Positions 6,996 through 17,420 of a DNA stretch of 64,000 nt are shown in pieces. This DNA comes from a virus, in IMG/VR virus record IMGVR_UViG_3300048035_000179, positions 1 to 64,000 of that record; one strand, written 5' to 3'. The notes below the pieces were generated by a model. It saw only the letters and a list, made by a program, of their open reading frames with translations, searched no databases and was not told where the DNA came from. How positions within the stretch are numbered: the stretch's first letter is position 1; each line of letters starts with the position of its first letter. The position numbers and the translations under genes were made by a program.

Positions 6996-9900
6996 TCTTT
7001 TCTATATTTTTCGTATCCACCACTGTAAAAAACATCAATAAATGCTGCATCCCTAGCCTCTTTTTTTAAGGTTGCTACAAAATCCTGCATTACTTCGGTT
7101 TGATTTGTTTTACTTAAATTTCTTAACGTTTCAAGATTTCGTCTTAAAGCCTTTCCTGTTTCTTTAGCAGCCCTAATTTTATAAACCATATACTCATCAG
7201 AGGTCATATCTCTATTTTCTCCTGTTTCAAAGTTTATAGTTTTTCTTTGGTTACTTGGAAACCCTATAAATATTCCGTTATTAGTTAAAAGTTTTGCAAT
7301 CGGATCAGCGTCATCCCCTATAGCAAACTCGAATGGAATATATTTTTCAGATTGGTTTGGTATAACTGGGTCACCCATTGAATCAACTAAATCATATAAA
7401 CCGCTATTTGCCATTGGAATATCTCTGTAAAGTTGACTCATTGCAGAAGCAAAAGTTCCATTTGCTCTGGATTTTATTGGATCGTCTAAAATATCCATCA
7501 TAAGTCTTATTTTTTGCTTGTGGAAATTAGGTATAACAATAGAAGAAATAGTTCCAAATAACTTATTTGCTACCTTTTTGTCCCAATCTTCTCTATTCAT
7601 TAACCCACCTAAATCTTCAATACCTTGAAGCCAAGATTGTCCCGTCATACTCATTGCTGTTTGACCCACAACATATGCTGCAAGATCATCTTCTATTACG
7701 TTTCCATACTTATTAGATTCGTATAAAGTTCCTGCTGAAACAAAAATAAAAAACATAGGGTGATCTTTATATGAGAAACTAACATCGCCAAATGAGACTG
7801 TAAAAGGTTTCCAACCACCTTTTTGTAACTCATACCTCTTTTTATAATCAGTAGGACCTGCGGCTGTTATTTTAAACCATTGATCTTCATCAGGCTCATC
7901 TAGTCCCTTCATTAAAGTAGCATATAATCCTAGCATAGTTGATGTACCTATTGTGGCTTTTATCATAAGATCAGATTTCTCATCTGAAGTTAATGCTCTT
8001 ACTTTTCCTCCTGTAACTCTGACACTTGCCTCATTTTTCAAGCGTTTTTTTCCATTACTATCTGTAGTAAATTTTAATCCAGAAAAGGGTATAAATTCTT
8101 TAATACCACTTTTTCCTGATTTAGTTGCGGTAATGAAACCTACAGGTGTCCAATGTAAAAATCTATTGAACACGTTGGTTAACACCCTTGCAAAAGGAAT
8201 AAATGTGGTTATTATTGGACCAATTTTTTCCCTGTTCCTTAACATAACAACACCATCGTATATGTAACTTAAACCACCTTCAGGATCATAGTTAAATGTA
8301 GTTTTAGATCCAAACGATTCTGCTGTACCTTGAATTGTTAAATCTCTTTTAGCCTCAACTAATTCATGAACCCTAATTTTAAATTCAGTTGTTCCTTCTT
8401 CAAACCCTTCTGTTTTGGCTTCTTTGACTGCATCCTCTATGTATTCTTTTGGAGGATTTAATATATCATTTGCTTTCTTTAAATCTTCTGGAGTTACATT
8501 TTTGCCTCTCTTTAATTTTGATGCAAGTGCAAATGCCTGCATATCTTTAGCAGCATGATAAAACATTTGATCAAATGCAACCATACCTCTGTTAACATAT
8601 TTCAATACATTTGGAGACCAAGGATTTAACGTGTACCATGGAGAGTTTAAGGCTTTATTTAATCCTTTACTGTTTGTGTTCCATCTCCACCACTCTAAAA
8701 GTTGTGGGTTATCCATTTTATCTGCTCTTGCTGATCTAACACCAGTCTTAAGAATGTTTTTAGCATTTAACCAACCTTTCGCAAAACCTTTAATCATACC
8801 TAGTGGTGCATAAAACATAGCCTGTGGATTACCTTTCATAGCCTCTCTTACAGATGTGACTAATAACTCACTAGTGATTGACATCCAGTTTGCTACAATG
8901 TTTCTTTCCTGAGTAGTAACCCCTGATAGTATTGCTCCATAAAAATATGCTTCAAACAAATCCTTACCACTTGCGCCTAGTATAGACATCTTATATTTAT
9001 ACAGTTCTGCTACTGCTTTAGATTTCGGTAATCCTTCTGCCGCAGCCTTTTCAGTTTTAATTAAATCCTTTAACTTATTTTTCTCCTCTTCAGTTAAGGG
9101 GTTTTTACCATTCTGTTCCAGTTGTTTTTCTATAAGTGCAATGGTTCTGTCTGCGGACAAAGCATTAAGCATTCTAAAGGCTTGTATAAATCTACCTGAC
9201 CTTGTTCCTTCTTTAGACATCATCTCTACAATACCATTAATTCCTGCTGATATTGTTTCTGATTCAGCAAGTTTACCTTCATCTCTGAGTTTTTGAACTT
9301 CGGATTCCAACTCTACTATAACCTTATTAGTAAGTGCAATTCTAACCTCTGGTAGTAAATACTCAGGGTTTTGTTTTATAACTTTTACAGACTCATCAAC
9401 CCCTAATTGATCAAACATAATTTGAGCCTCAGCATCTGTTATTTGATTAGATCTAGGAACATATTTTTTAGCGTCTTCTGACAATGCTTCAAATGTTTCT
9501 GAACTTAATACCTCAGCCAATCTACTAGTATATTTTCTATTAGCACTAGGCTTGTCGGATTCAGGAGTTATATTACCTTCATATAGTTCACTTAATCTTT
9601 CTGTAGTATAGTCAGGGAATCTTCTATTTAAGTAATCTATAACTTTAGCCTTATCTAATCCATTATCTTTTGCTCTTTGTAATGCTTGATTTATTTGATC
9701 TTCAGTTACTGGGTTTTTTCCGTCTAATTGAAAGGATGGTGAATATTCTTTAGGTTTATTTTCCTCTGTAAAATATTCTACATTCCCTCTTGCATAAACC
9801 TTAGTTCCTACAATAGTGACTTCGTCTGCTCTTTTTACTGGCTTACCATCAGAGTCAACAAACAGACTGTTTTTCATAGGATTAAAACCTATTTCAACTC

Positions 9901-12900
9901 CACTGTAATTTTGCTTATCTAACGGTACTTCTTGATATTTACCATCTACTGAGGCAAGTGGAAATTTGTTTTTTATTTTATTCTTTACCTCATAAACAGA
10001 TTTTTGATGCGTGTTAAAATGTGCATCTTTAATAGTTACAGCAGCCTTGTAAGTTAAAGCCTCACCTCTGAAGTTTCCTACTACACCGTTTACTTTTTTA
10101 TAGTTATCTGTTTTAGACCCTTTGTGTATAGTTTGTACAGGGACTTTAGTATTCTTAAATACATTTAAGTTTAATCTAACACCAACATTATCTCCTGTCT
10201 TTGGATTTATTCCTTTAGCAAGTATTCTTTGTGATGTCTTATCAGTACTTAATGCTTCATCAACTTGCTCTTGAGTTATTTTATTAGTAGTTGGTAATGA
10301 GAATAATGCAAGATCAGACTCATTTACTACGTCAGCCTCAGATACTATTTCGTCTGATTTTTGGTCACTCTTAACTTTTAAAGATGTTGTAGTTACACCG
10401 TAACTTGGATATATCTGTTTTAATGTTTTCTTAGAACCATCTTCATTTACTTGATCATCTATTTCAAAACTTTCAGACCATGTTTTTCTATCGGTTAATA
10501 TATTTAATTTAACTTTTGAATCTTTATTTGCCATCTGTATGGCTTTAGGGTAAGATTCATGATCCTTTGAATCTACTGCCTTTACAGGACCTTCAGCCTC
10601 TAATACAGCATACACTTTACCAGATTCTGTTTCGTTTCTTAAAATAGGTTCTCCAATAATATAACTAACAGCAGATCTAAGATTACTCATAGATACTTTA
10701 CCTCCCGTTGAGGTCATTCCTGGGAACTGTCTCTTAAAAAAGTTGGCTAGTTTTTTTGATGCATTGACATTTTGTTTGTTGAGTTTATTTGCAATACTTC
10801 TAAAAACCTCATCTGAAAACAACTTTCTATCATTAAATGTTGAATTATCAGCACCAAGTTTTTTTCTTATTTCAGATTTAATTTCTTCTAAAGACATTTT
10901 GTTAGATAGATTCATACCTAATCCAACATCCTTTAGTTTAAATTCTTCTTTCCCTGTTTTAGGGTTTTCTACTTTAATTCTTATTTTTTTTGATGTATTT
11001 GCCGCTATAACTAAAGATCTTTTAGTTCTTTGTTCTGTTAAACCTAAAGTTTTAACAAAAGAATCTGAAGTAAATAAATCGACTACACCATTTGCGGCAG
11101 TTGTAGACGACATAACTTTAGTTGGAGGTGCGGTAGTAAGTGCCATTCTTATTTTACCGTCTGGAGAACTTGCTAATGCTTCGTTTAAAAGTTTAACCAT
11201 ACTATTCGCAGCACCTGAAGTAGATGCCCAAAAGAAACCTTTATCATGAAACTTAATAGGATAATACATACCACCTTTACCCTCTATAAGTACATTACCA
11301 TCCTTAGATATCTGTCCAGAGAACGCAAAATCAGGAGAATGAAGAATCATGTTTGTTCCTGCAAAGTCAGAAAGTTTTTTAGATTTATCAATAAAACCAT
11401 CTTCTACTAACTGAGCGAAAACTTCTCCATTCTTATCGTAGGTAAACTCTATTCCAGTTTCAGGATCAATGTAGTTTGCTTGGAATAATAATGTTTGTCC
11501 GTTTTCATCAACCTTAACTTCAGGTTCAGATTTTATTTCTGTAGGTGCTATTTGTTCACCTGTTATAATCTCTGTTGATGCGAGTTCGATAAACTCCCGT
11601 AAAGTTAAATCTTCTATCGCTTGCTTGGGATCAATACCAAATTGTTGTTTAATAAAATCAAAAACATCTTTTAAATACTGTTCCCATTTAGATTGCTGCG
11701 TAGAATCTTCATACAATTTAGCACCTCTTCTACCAATGGCAATTGCCAAGGCTTCATCTAATATTTTCTCCTCTGTATATACCTTAGCCTGATCAGGGTC
11801 ACTTGCTATTCTTTCCCTAAGTTCTTGTTCTATTTTACTACCTTTAATTAATTCTAAACCTTTCTTATGTAGTTCAGGTCTTTGTGTTTCAGCAACTTTA
11901 CTCCACACATGTCCAAATTCATGGATTGGTGTGTCTTTGGTCGCAGTCTTAGGGTTGATAATAATAGTATTGTTAGCGGGATTGAATACACCTTTTGCAC
12001 CTTTTGCTGATGCATCTGTTACCCCTGCTTTTTTAGCAAGATCAGTTATCGCTTTTTCATCTACAACAACCTCTACTCCTGGAAAGTTTTTCTTTAGTTT
12101 TTCAATTAAAGGAGTTAAGTAATCGTTGTTTGCTTTTGCTGTGTTAACCTCTTCTTTTGTAAATATTGGTTTTGGGTTTGTTTTAGTCTTAGTATTTGTA
12201 ACTTCTACAGGGTCTGCGATGATAGTGTTATCTGTAGTAGATTCATTTGTTTTAGTTTGATCTGTTTGTTGGTCACCCTCAACTTCAGGTTTTGGTTCAC
12301 TCTCAATATTTTCTTCAGTAGAAACCTCTGGTCTAGCACCAAATATATCCTCAAATGTATTATCAAAACCCTTGTCCTCTGCAACCTGTTGTTCAGTTCT
12401 TACAGGAGGTGTTTCTGTTTTACTATCCGCTTCTTTTTTAGTTTTACTTTCTGCTACTATCTCCTCAATAGATTTTTTATTACCATCAAGTATGTTGTAT
12501 ATAGCATCTTGTATTTTAGCGTTTTCTTTGTCAAGTTTTTCTCTAACAGCAGGAATATAATTTATTCCTTTCATTGACTCCTGAATATTATTTGATCTTT
12601 GAATTAAACTTAGTAATTCTGTTTCAGTTTCTGGAGTTAAGTCTTTTGTTCCAACAGTTGCTTTTTCCATCTGATTAAACAGATCCTTAAACCTTGTTTT
12701 AGTTACATCAGCCTGTTCTTTTGTATAAAATAACATATCTCCAGACTCTGGGTCCATATATTGCTTCCCAACTAAATCATCTGTTCTTTTAAAAAACTTA
12801 TCTTGCGCTTTGTATGCAGAATATGTAGCCATTTGTTGAAGTGCTGATTGACTAGTAATATTCATTGGACCTGTACCAGTACCTGCTGCTAAACCGTAAA

Positions 12901-14986
12901 TTGCTGCATCAACAGCCTCACCTCTAGACCACTCTATTTCAAACTTTTTTTCAGGAGTTAAAAACTGATTAAACCCATATCTTGTAGCATTTAGAAATGG
13001 AATTTCTGCCAACTCTTCTGCCATTTCTTTTCCACCTTGTTTAAAAACCTCTTGCATTGCAAACTTAAAAGACTGTTTTTTAGTCTCACCTTTAGCCAGA
13101 AAATCTATATATCTTTTTGTTAATTCTGATGCTGCCTTTTTTTCTCCTATTAAATAGAACTGTGGGTTAAATTGAGCAATTCCTGCAACGACTAAAGAAC
13201 CTGATAATGCGAAAGCACTTGCTTCAGCAGGAGACATTCCATTTCTTATAGCCTCCTCATACAAACCATTATGCGTCTGTCCAGTTACTGCGGCTGTTAA
13301 ACCAATTCTATTTGCTACAGATGATTTACTTAAAAAGTTACCAACTTTAGTTCCTTTTGCAAGAGTACCTGTACCTTTTACACCTGCTCCAATACCTTTT
13401 GTACCAAACATAAGTATTCCAAGGTCTGCTACAACGCCAGTAAAAGTAGGCAAAGCACTCTCATAGTTCCACTGTCCCTCAGATTTATAATCTTCTGGGT
13501 TTGCTTCATATTTTTCTATTACACTCTTAACTATCTTTGGGTCTTTTACAATAAAACCATCAGCATCTCGTACAGATTTTGGGGTTTTAGTTTTATCTCC
13601 TAGATAATTATCCGTAAGTGTTAACTGGTAGTCGTCTACTCTTGCAACCTCTTCAAACAAACCTCTTTCTTTTCTTGATGAGATTCCAGTTGACATTAAC
13701 GTGTTTTGACTGAACTCCTTACTTAACATTCTCTCCGCACCTTCGGCAAATGCATCTGTCCAACCATACTCGTTATTAAATGATAGAGTTCTTGGAAGGG
13801 CTGCCAATTCTCTAATACCTTTGGCTAACGCACCAAGTATTGGTTTTGATATTCCATCTACCAAGAAGTTTGGCATAGGACCTTGAGTTGTAAATACAGG
13901 TAGATCATACTTATCTTGCATGTCAATAAACTCCTGTGTTTTCTCTAGTTTCTTTTGATTTTCTACAAACTCTGGATTTCTATTTTTAAAATCCTCACTT
14001 ACGTCTCTTAACTTGTGAAGAATATTTATGGCTCTTTGATAGTTTTTAAACTCAGGCAAACTATTTAGTTGCTGAAATCTATCTTGCATATCATTATAAC
14101 TGCCATATATAAGTTGTTTTTTACCCGCAGCCTTTTTATCTAAATTTATTTCAGCACCCTCATCTAGTAAATCATTTATTTGATCTTGTAAATCAGCAAC
14201 CAACTCAGGGTCTTTAGCAACCTCGATCTTTTTTTGTAGATCTTTTATTTGTGTACTTGTAGAATTAAGTTGATTTATTAAAAAGCCATACTCATCTCCA
14301 TAATCTTTCCATACTTGACTGTTTTCTGTGTTATCTACAACAGCAAACATATCTTTAGATATTTTGTTTATAGCCTTTTGCTCAAACTGACCTTTTTCTA
14401 TGCCAGTTAATTTTCCTTCATTATAATTTAATTGTCCTGCTAAAAGATTTTCTTCAGAATTTATAGAATAATTTCTAACAACATCCTCAAAACTAGCACC
14501 TTTAGTCACTAAATCAGATGCTGACGCAGCACCTTTTTTTGCACGTTCTAAGGCAACTTGTTGTTCTGCCTTTTTCTTTTTTTCTTTATTAGAATCTATT
14601 ATTGCCTGAGTTCTAGGTGATATTCTTCTAGAATTTCCACCTGGACCACCACCCAATGTTTTAGGGTTAGTCATATTACTTCTAACAGCATCAGTTGATT
14701 GATCTACAAAAGTAGAAGAGGAAGCATTAAATCTAGGTAAGTTATCCGCTGTAGTTGGTACATCATTTATTTTAAGTTCTGGTGCAGGAAGAAATTTATC
14801 TGCGTTGAACTGATTAAAATTGTCGTAACCAAAAATATCTTTCTGAGAGTCTCCTACTTTTTCAAATACTTTTTTTCTGTATTCTTCTGACTGCATTTGA
14901 AATTTAAACTCATCAAATGTCCTTTTCTGAGGACCATACAATCTTGTTATCTCGTCATATGCGGCAAGTAATTCTTTATCCTCCAT
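6992..14986 (-). CDS. giant (2664-aa) polyvalent internal virion protein with a zinc-metallopeptidase motif
   Basis: The largest gene. Residues 1-450 are charged and helical with coiled-coil-like segments (about 230-340). Residues about 550-760 are Gly/Ala-rich and partly hydrophobic. A low-complexity Pro/Thr/Glu linker spans about 860-940. Residues 1022-1026, HEFGH, within TPIHEFGHVW are a classic zinc-peptidase motif. Residues about 1150-1330 are a mixed domain, and about 1900-2100 are hydrophobic (YFYGAILSGVTTQERNIVAN). This architecture is that of phage large polyvalent proteins, packaged in the head and ejected with the DNA. Position, after the tail genes and with two other candidate internal proteins, agrees. 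Peptidase activity and ejection are inferred. Confidence 0.75.
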   Translation of the reverse strand: MEDKELLAAYDEITRLYGPQKRTFDEFKFQMQSEEYRKKVFEKVGDSQKDIFGYDNFNQFNADKFLPAPELKINDVPTTADNLPRFNASSSTFVDQSTDAVRSNMTNPKTLGGGPGGNSRRISPRTQAIIDSNKEKKKKAEQQVALERAKKGAASASDLVTKGASFEDVVRNYSINSEENLLAGQLNYNEGKLTGIEKGQFEQKAINKISKDMFAVVDNTENSQVWKDYGDEYGFLINQLNSTSTQIKDLQKKIEVAKDPELVADLQDQINDLLDEGAEINLDKKAAGKKQLIYGSYNDMQDRFQQLNSLPEFKNYQRAINILHKLRDVSEDFKNRNPEFVENQKKLEKTQEFIDMQDKYDLPVFTTQGPMPNFLVDGISKPILGALAKGIRELAALPRTLSFNNEYGWTDAFAEGAERMLSKEFSQNTLMSTGISSRKERGLFEEVARVDDYQLTLTDNYLGDKTKTPKSVRDADGFIVKDPKIVKSVIEKYEANPEDYKSEGQWNYESALPTFTGVVADLGILMFGTKGIGAGVKGTGTLAKGTKVGNFLSKSSVANRIGLTAAVTGQTHNGLYEEAIRNGMSPAEASAFALSGSLVVAGIAQFNPQFYLIGEKKAASELTKRYIDFLAKGETKKQSFKFAMQEVFKQGGKEMAEELAEIPFLNATRYGFNQFLTPEKKFEIEWSRGEAVDAAIYGLAAGTGTGPMNITSQSALQQMATYSAYKAQDKFFKRTDDLVGKQYMDPESGDMLFYTKEQADVTKTRFKDLFNQMEKATVGTKDLTPETETELLSLIQRSNNIQESMKGINYIPAVREKLDKENAKIQDAIYNILDGNKKSIEEIVAESKTKKEADSKTETPPVRTEQQVAEDKGFDNTFEDIFGARPEVSTEENIESEPKPEVEGDQQTDQTKTNESTTDNTIIADPVEVTNTKTKTNPKPIFTKEEVNTAKANNDYLTPLIEKLKKNFPGVEVVVDEKAITDLAKKAGVTDASAKGAKGVFNPANNTIIINPKTATKDTPIHEFGHVWSKVAETQRPELHKKGLELIKGSKIEQELRERIASDPDQAKVYTEEKILDEALAIAIGRRGAKLYEDSTQQSKWEQYLKDVFDFIKQQFGIDPKQAIEDLTLREFIELASTEIITGEQIAPTEIKSEPEVKVDENGQTLLFQANYIDPETGIEFTYDKNGEVFAQLVEDGFIDKSKKLSDFAGTNMILHSPDFAFSGQISKDGNVLIEGKGGMYYPIKFHDKGFFWASTSGAANSMVKLLNEALASSPDGKIRMALTTAPPTKVMSSTTAANGVVDLFTSDSFVKTLGLTEQRTKRSLVIAANTSKKIRIKVENPKTGKEEFKLKDVGLGMNLSNKMSLEEIKSEIRKKLGADNSTFNDRKLFSDEVFRSIANKLNKQNVNASKKLANFFKRQFPGMTSTGGKVSMSNLRSAVSYIIGEPILRNETESGKVYAVLEAEGPVKAVDSKDHESYPKAIQMANKDSKVKLNILTDRKTWSESFEIDDQVNEDGSKKTLKQIYPSYGVTTTSLKVKSDQKSDEIVSEADVVNESDLALFSLPTTNKITQEQVDEALSTDKTSQRILAKGINPKTGDNVGVRLNLNVFKNTKVPVQTIHKGSKTDNYKKVNGVVGNFRGEALTYKAAVTIKDAHFNTHQKSVYEVKNKIKNKFPLASVDGKYQEVPLDKQNYSGVEIGFNPMKNSLFVDSDGKPVKRADEVTIVGTKVYARGNVEYFTEENKPKEYSPSFQLDGKNPVTEDQINQALQRAKDNGLDKAKVIDYLNRRFPDYTTERLSELYEGNITPESDKPSANRKYTSRLAEVLSSETFEALSEDAKKYVPRSNQITDAEAQIMFDQLGVDESVKVIKQNPEYLLPEVRIALTNKVIVELESEVQKLRDEGKLAESETISAGINGIVEMMSKEGTRSGRFIQAFRMLNALSADRTIALIEKQLEQNGKNPLTEEEKNKLKDLIKTEKAAAEGLPKSKAVAELYKYKMSILGASGKDLFEAYFYGAILSGVTTQERNIVANWMSITSELLVTSVREAMKGNPQAMFYAPLGMIKGFAKGWLNAKNILKTGVRSARADKMDNPQLLEWWRWNTNSKGLNKALNSPWYTLNPWSPNVLKYVNRGMVAFDQMFYHAAKDMQAFALASKLKRGKNVTPEDLKKANDILNPPKEYIEDAVKEAKTEGFEEGTTEFKIRVHELVEAKRDLTIQGTAESFGSKTTFNYDPEGGLSYIYDGVVMLRNREKIGPIITTFIPFARVLTNVFNRFLHWTPVGFITATKSGKSGIKEFIPFSGLKFTTDSNGKKRLKNEASVRVTGGKVRALTSDEKSDLMIKATIGTSTMLGLYATLMKGLDEPDEDQWFKITAAGPTDYKKRYELQKGGWKPFTVSFGDVSFSYKDHPMFFIFVSAGTLYESNKYGNVIEDDLAAYVVGQTAMSMTGQSWLQGIEDLGGLMNREDWDKKVANKLFGTISSIVIPNFHKQKIRLMMDILDDPIKSRANGTFASAMSQLYRDIPMANSGLYDLVDSMGDPVIPNQSEKYIPFEFAIGDDADPIAKLLTNNGIFIGFPSNQRKTINFETGENRDMTSDEYMVYKIRAAKETGKALRRNLETLRNLSKTNQTEVMQDFVATLKKEARDAAFIDVFYSGGYEKYRKE

Positions 14987-14998
14987 AATAAAATTTAT

Positions 14999-16792
14999 TT
15001 ATAAAACGTCACCATCTAAAATTAATGCCATATCCTCACCAGATAGAACCTGTTTCTCTGTGTCATCATTAAAATATACAACGTAATTAAATTTACCAGA
15101 GCCCGCAATTCCAATATTAGGTGCACCCTTTTCTATACTTTTGATAATAGCACCTCCACCTAGTTTCTCAACAGATTTACCAACCAATGCCGTGTTTAAT
15201 GCTTTAGCATATTTTGTTATCTGATCGACATTTTTAGTTGTAGCCATATCTTTGAAAGAAAAACCATCAATTGTCTGAAGTGATGTTGCTGCTCTAAGTT
15301 GATTTGCTCTAGCCTCGTTAGTATTGTCTTCATTTAAAATTCTTCTCCTATAGTCAAACCCTTGTAATGATTTATTTGCAGGCTCCCAATTACCACTAGA
15401 GAAATCCTCTGGAGTCATTTGACTTGCGGGTTTTGTTTTTCCAGATTTGTCTTTATAGAACTGTTCAATCTCGAAAGCACCTCTTCCTTGGTTATAGTAT
15501 TGTGAGGTATTAGCGTCTGTCATACTGAAACCATTATCTGCTTCAGCAGCCATAGTTACAAGCATGTTAAACTCACTCTTACCATATTTTTTTATTCCTT
15601 TACCATCCCCTAAATCAACATATAATGCATCCTCATTAGGTACTGATAACACTGATGTTGGAGGTAAACTTCCTCCTTTTCCTGAAAGTTTTCTAAGGTT
15701 AATATTTTGGAACTGATCGGTTATATCAAAACCTTTCTTTACCTTATTTTCAAAATTAAATTGTTCTTGAGATCTATCTCCAATGATAGAGTCATCTCCA
15801 GTAATTGCTCTTGCTAAAGTTGTTAATGTAATATCTGCACTATTAGCCTGATTTTTAGGAGCACTATTTTGTCCAGGTTGGAAGTTAGCGTTTTTCTGAG
15901 AAACAGACTTGTAATCTGGGATTACTTGTTTCATTTGTTCATTGATAAACTCTTTTCTTGTTGCTACTTCAAATGCCTTAAGTGCTTCTGGAGTGAAAGA
16001 TTGACCCTTAAGTTTGTCACGAACATATGAATCCATCATAGCCATGTTTGCCTTACCTGATGTGTACCATTTATCAACTAACTCTTGTGGAACATCAGAT
16101 GCTTTTTCAAAAACTGGAACAGATTGACCACCTTTTAGTTTATAAAACATGGTTTTTTCACTGTTATAAACACTTTGAGTCATAGTTTTAAAATCTCCAA
16201 TATCTTCACCTTCTCCCACATTAGAACTACCGTATACTAATTTACCAATCTTGTCTACAAAGTCCTCTCTAACTAAATCTTGATTTACGTTTTTTACGTT
16301 TCCTAAAAAGCCTTTATAACCATTAGCATACGCCTTATTAGTAAGTTCTATGTTTGTACTATCTTCCTGAAACTTAAAAAAGTTTTCTTCTTTATAGTAC
16401 TTACTATCTTCGTCTGTATCATAATTATCTTTACCCCTAGCAAGTGTTGCTGTAACGTTTGCTTGCTTTTGAGTGGCAACTTTAAGTTTTGCGGTTGCTT
16501 TATTTAAGGCTGTAGCATACTCTTTAGAGTTTGAGTTATAACCTGTAAGGTTAGCAATATCATCCATTACGTCTTTAGTAATCTCTGTACTAAAGTGTCC
16601 AGAAATAACTCCATCCATTAACGCTTGCTCACGCTCATACTTCTGTTTTTTTTCATTAGTAATAGCCTGATTCAAGGACTCAGAAACTGCGTTTGTCGCT
16701 TGATTACCATCACTAATAAAACCTGGTATAAAATTAGGAGGAAGTTTTGTAGTTGTATCCTGTCCTAAAAGGGTTGCTGTGTATTTTGCCAT
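14999..16792 (-). CDS. putative internal virion protein, 597 aa
   Basis: No named family recognised. It is Ala/Lys/Gln-rich and mostly helical in the first 150 residues (TKAYATALNKATAKLKVATQ-like heptads), with a more mixed C terminus. It lies between the 201-aa and 2664-aa genes in the block where short-tailed phages encode the proteins ejected into the cell, comparable in position to T7 gp15. Role is inferred from size, composition and place. Confidence 0.6.
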   Translation of the reverse strand: MAKYTATLLGQDTTTKLPPNFIPGFISDGNQATNAVSESLNQAITNEKKQKYEREQALMDGVISGHFSTEITKDVMDDIANLTGYNSNSKEYATALNKATAKLKVATQKQANVTATLARGKDNYDTDEDSKYYKEENFFKFQEDSTNIELTNKAYANGYKGFLGNVKNVNQDLVREDFVDKIGKLVYGSSNVGEGEDIGDFKTMTQSVYNSEKTMFYKLKGGQSVPVFEKASDVPQELVDKWYTSGKANMAMMDSYVRDKLKGQSFTPEALKAFEVATRKEFINEQMKQVIPDYKSVSQKNANFQPGQNSAPKNQANSADITLTTLARAITGDDSIIGDRSQEQFNFENKVKKGFDITDQFQNINLRKLSGKGGSLPPTSVLSVPNEDALYVDLGDGKGIKKYGKSEFNMLVTMAAEADNGFSMTDANTSQYYNQGRGAFEIEQFYKDKSGKTKPASQMTPEDFSSGNWEPANKSLQGFDYRRRILNEDNTNEARANQLRAATSLQTIDGFSFKDMATTKNVDQITKYAKALNTALVGKSVEKLGGGAIIKSIEKGAPNIGIAGSGKFNYVVYFNDDTEKQVLSGEDMALILDGDVL

Positions 16793-16804
16793 AATTATTT
16801 TTTA

Positions 16805-17410
16805 TTATCCGTTTCCAAAGAAACCTGTGTTACCTGCTGCAATACCTGATTTTTGCATATTCATAAGACCTTGACCTGTTTGCTGTAACCCACCAAAAGT
16901 CATCTGTCTTGAGGCTGCATTATTAGCCATAGTCATCTGAACCTTTTGATTAAATGGATCTAACTCATTTAATTTAAAAGCCTGATCTTTTGCTTGTGCA
17001 AGATTTACTAATGATTGAGATAATTTTGCTTCTCTTTTATCACGCTCTGCTGCGCCAGACATTCTATTCTTAATTAAGGCATCTTGCATTGATGCATCTG
17101 CTGAAACACCAACTGCTAACATATCTTCTAGAGAACCTGATCCCCTTGAAACATTAGCCAACTGATTTTGTTTATTAGTGAACAACGCATTTTTCATATC
17201 TTGCTGATCATCAAGCCTACCGTCAATCCTTGTTCTTGCACGCTCCATGTCTTGTGATATTTCTTTAGGAATTTGATACGTTGGTCTCTCTGCTAAAAGG
17301 CGTTCAATTTCTCTTTGACGCTTCTTTTTTCCAAAAATACCTGAAGCCATTTGTGCTAATCCACCTACCGCTTGCATTCCTGCTCCAACTAAACCTGCTG
17401 TTAATGCCAT
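16805..17410 (-). CDS. putative internal virion / ejection protein, 201 aa (T7 gp14-like position)
   Basis: It begins with a Gly/Ala/Met-rich hydrophobic helix (ALTAGLVGAGMQAVGGLAQM), then a KKKRQREIERLL basic segment, then long polar helices rich in Gln, Asn and Met. Small proteins of this kind, with an N-terminal amphipathic segment and a Gln/Ala-rich body, are usual just before the large ejection proteins of podoviruses. It would help form the channel through the envelope. No invariant motif is available, so this is composition plus context. Confidence 0.55.
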   Translation of the reverse strand: MALTAGLVGAGMQAVGGLAQMASGIFGKKKRQREIERLLAERPTYQIPKEISQDMERARTRIDGRLDDQQDMKNALFTNKQNQLANVSRGSGSLEDMLAVGVSADASMQDALIKNRMSGAAERDKREAKLSQSLVNLAQAKDQAFKLNELDPFNQKVQMTMANNAASRQMTFGGLQQTGQGLMNMQKSGIAAGNTGFFGNG

Positions 17411-17420
17411 AATGTATATT

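Noticed and set aside
12257-12577. Long open frames opposite the giant gene (also near 10743-11249 and 7953-8267)
   Set aside because: They are shadows of the 2664-aa gene: low-complexity Phe/Leu/Ser translations, no leader, wholly inside a real gene.
6992-14986. Giant virion RNA polymerase as in crAss-like or N4-like phages
   Set aside because: I could not find the catalytic DxDGD or T7-type polymerase motifs in the translation. The HEFGH motif and composition favour a polyvalent ejection protein.
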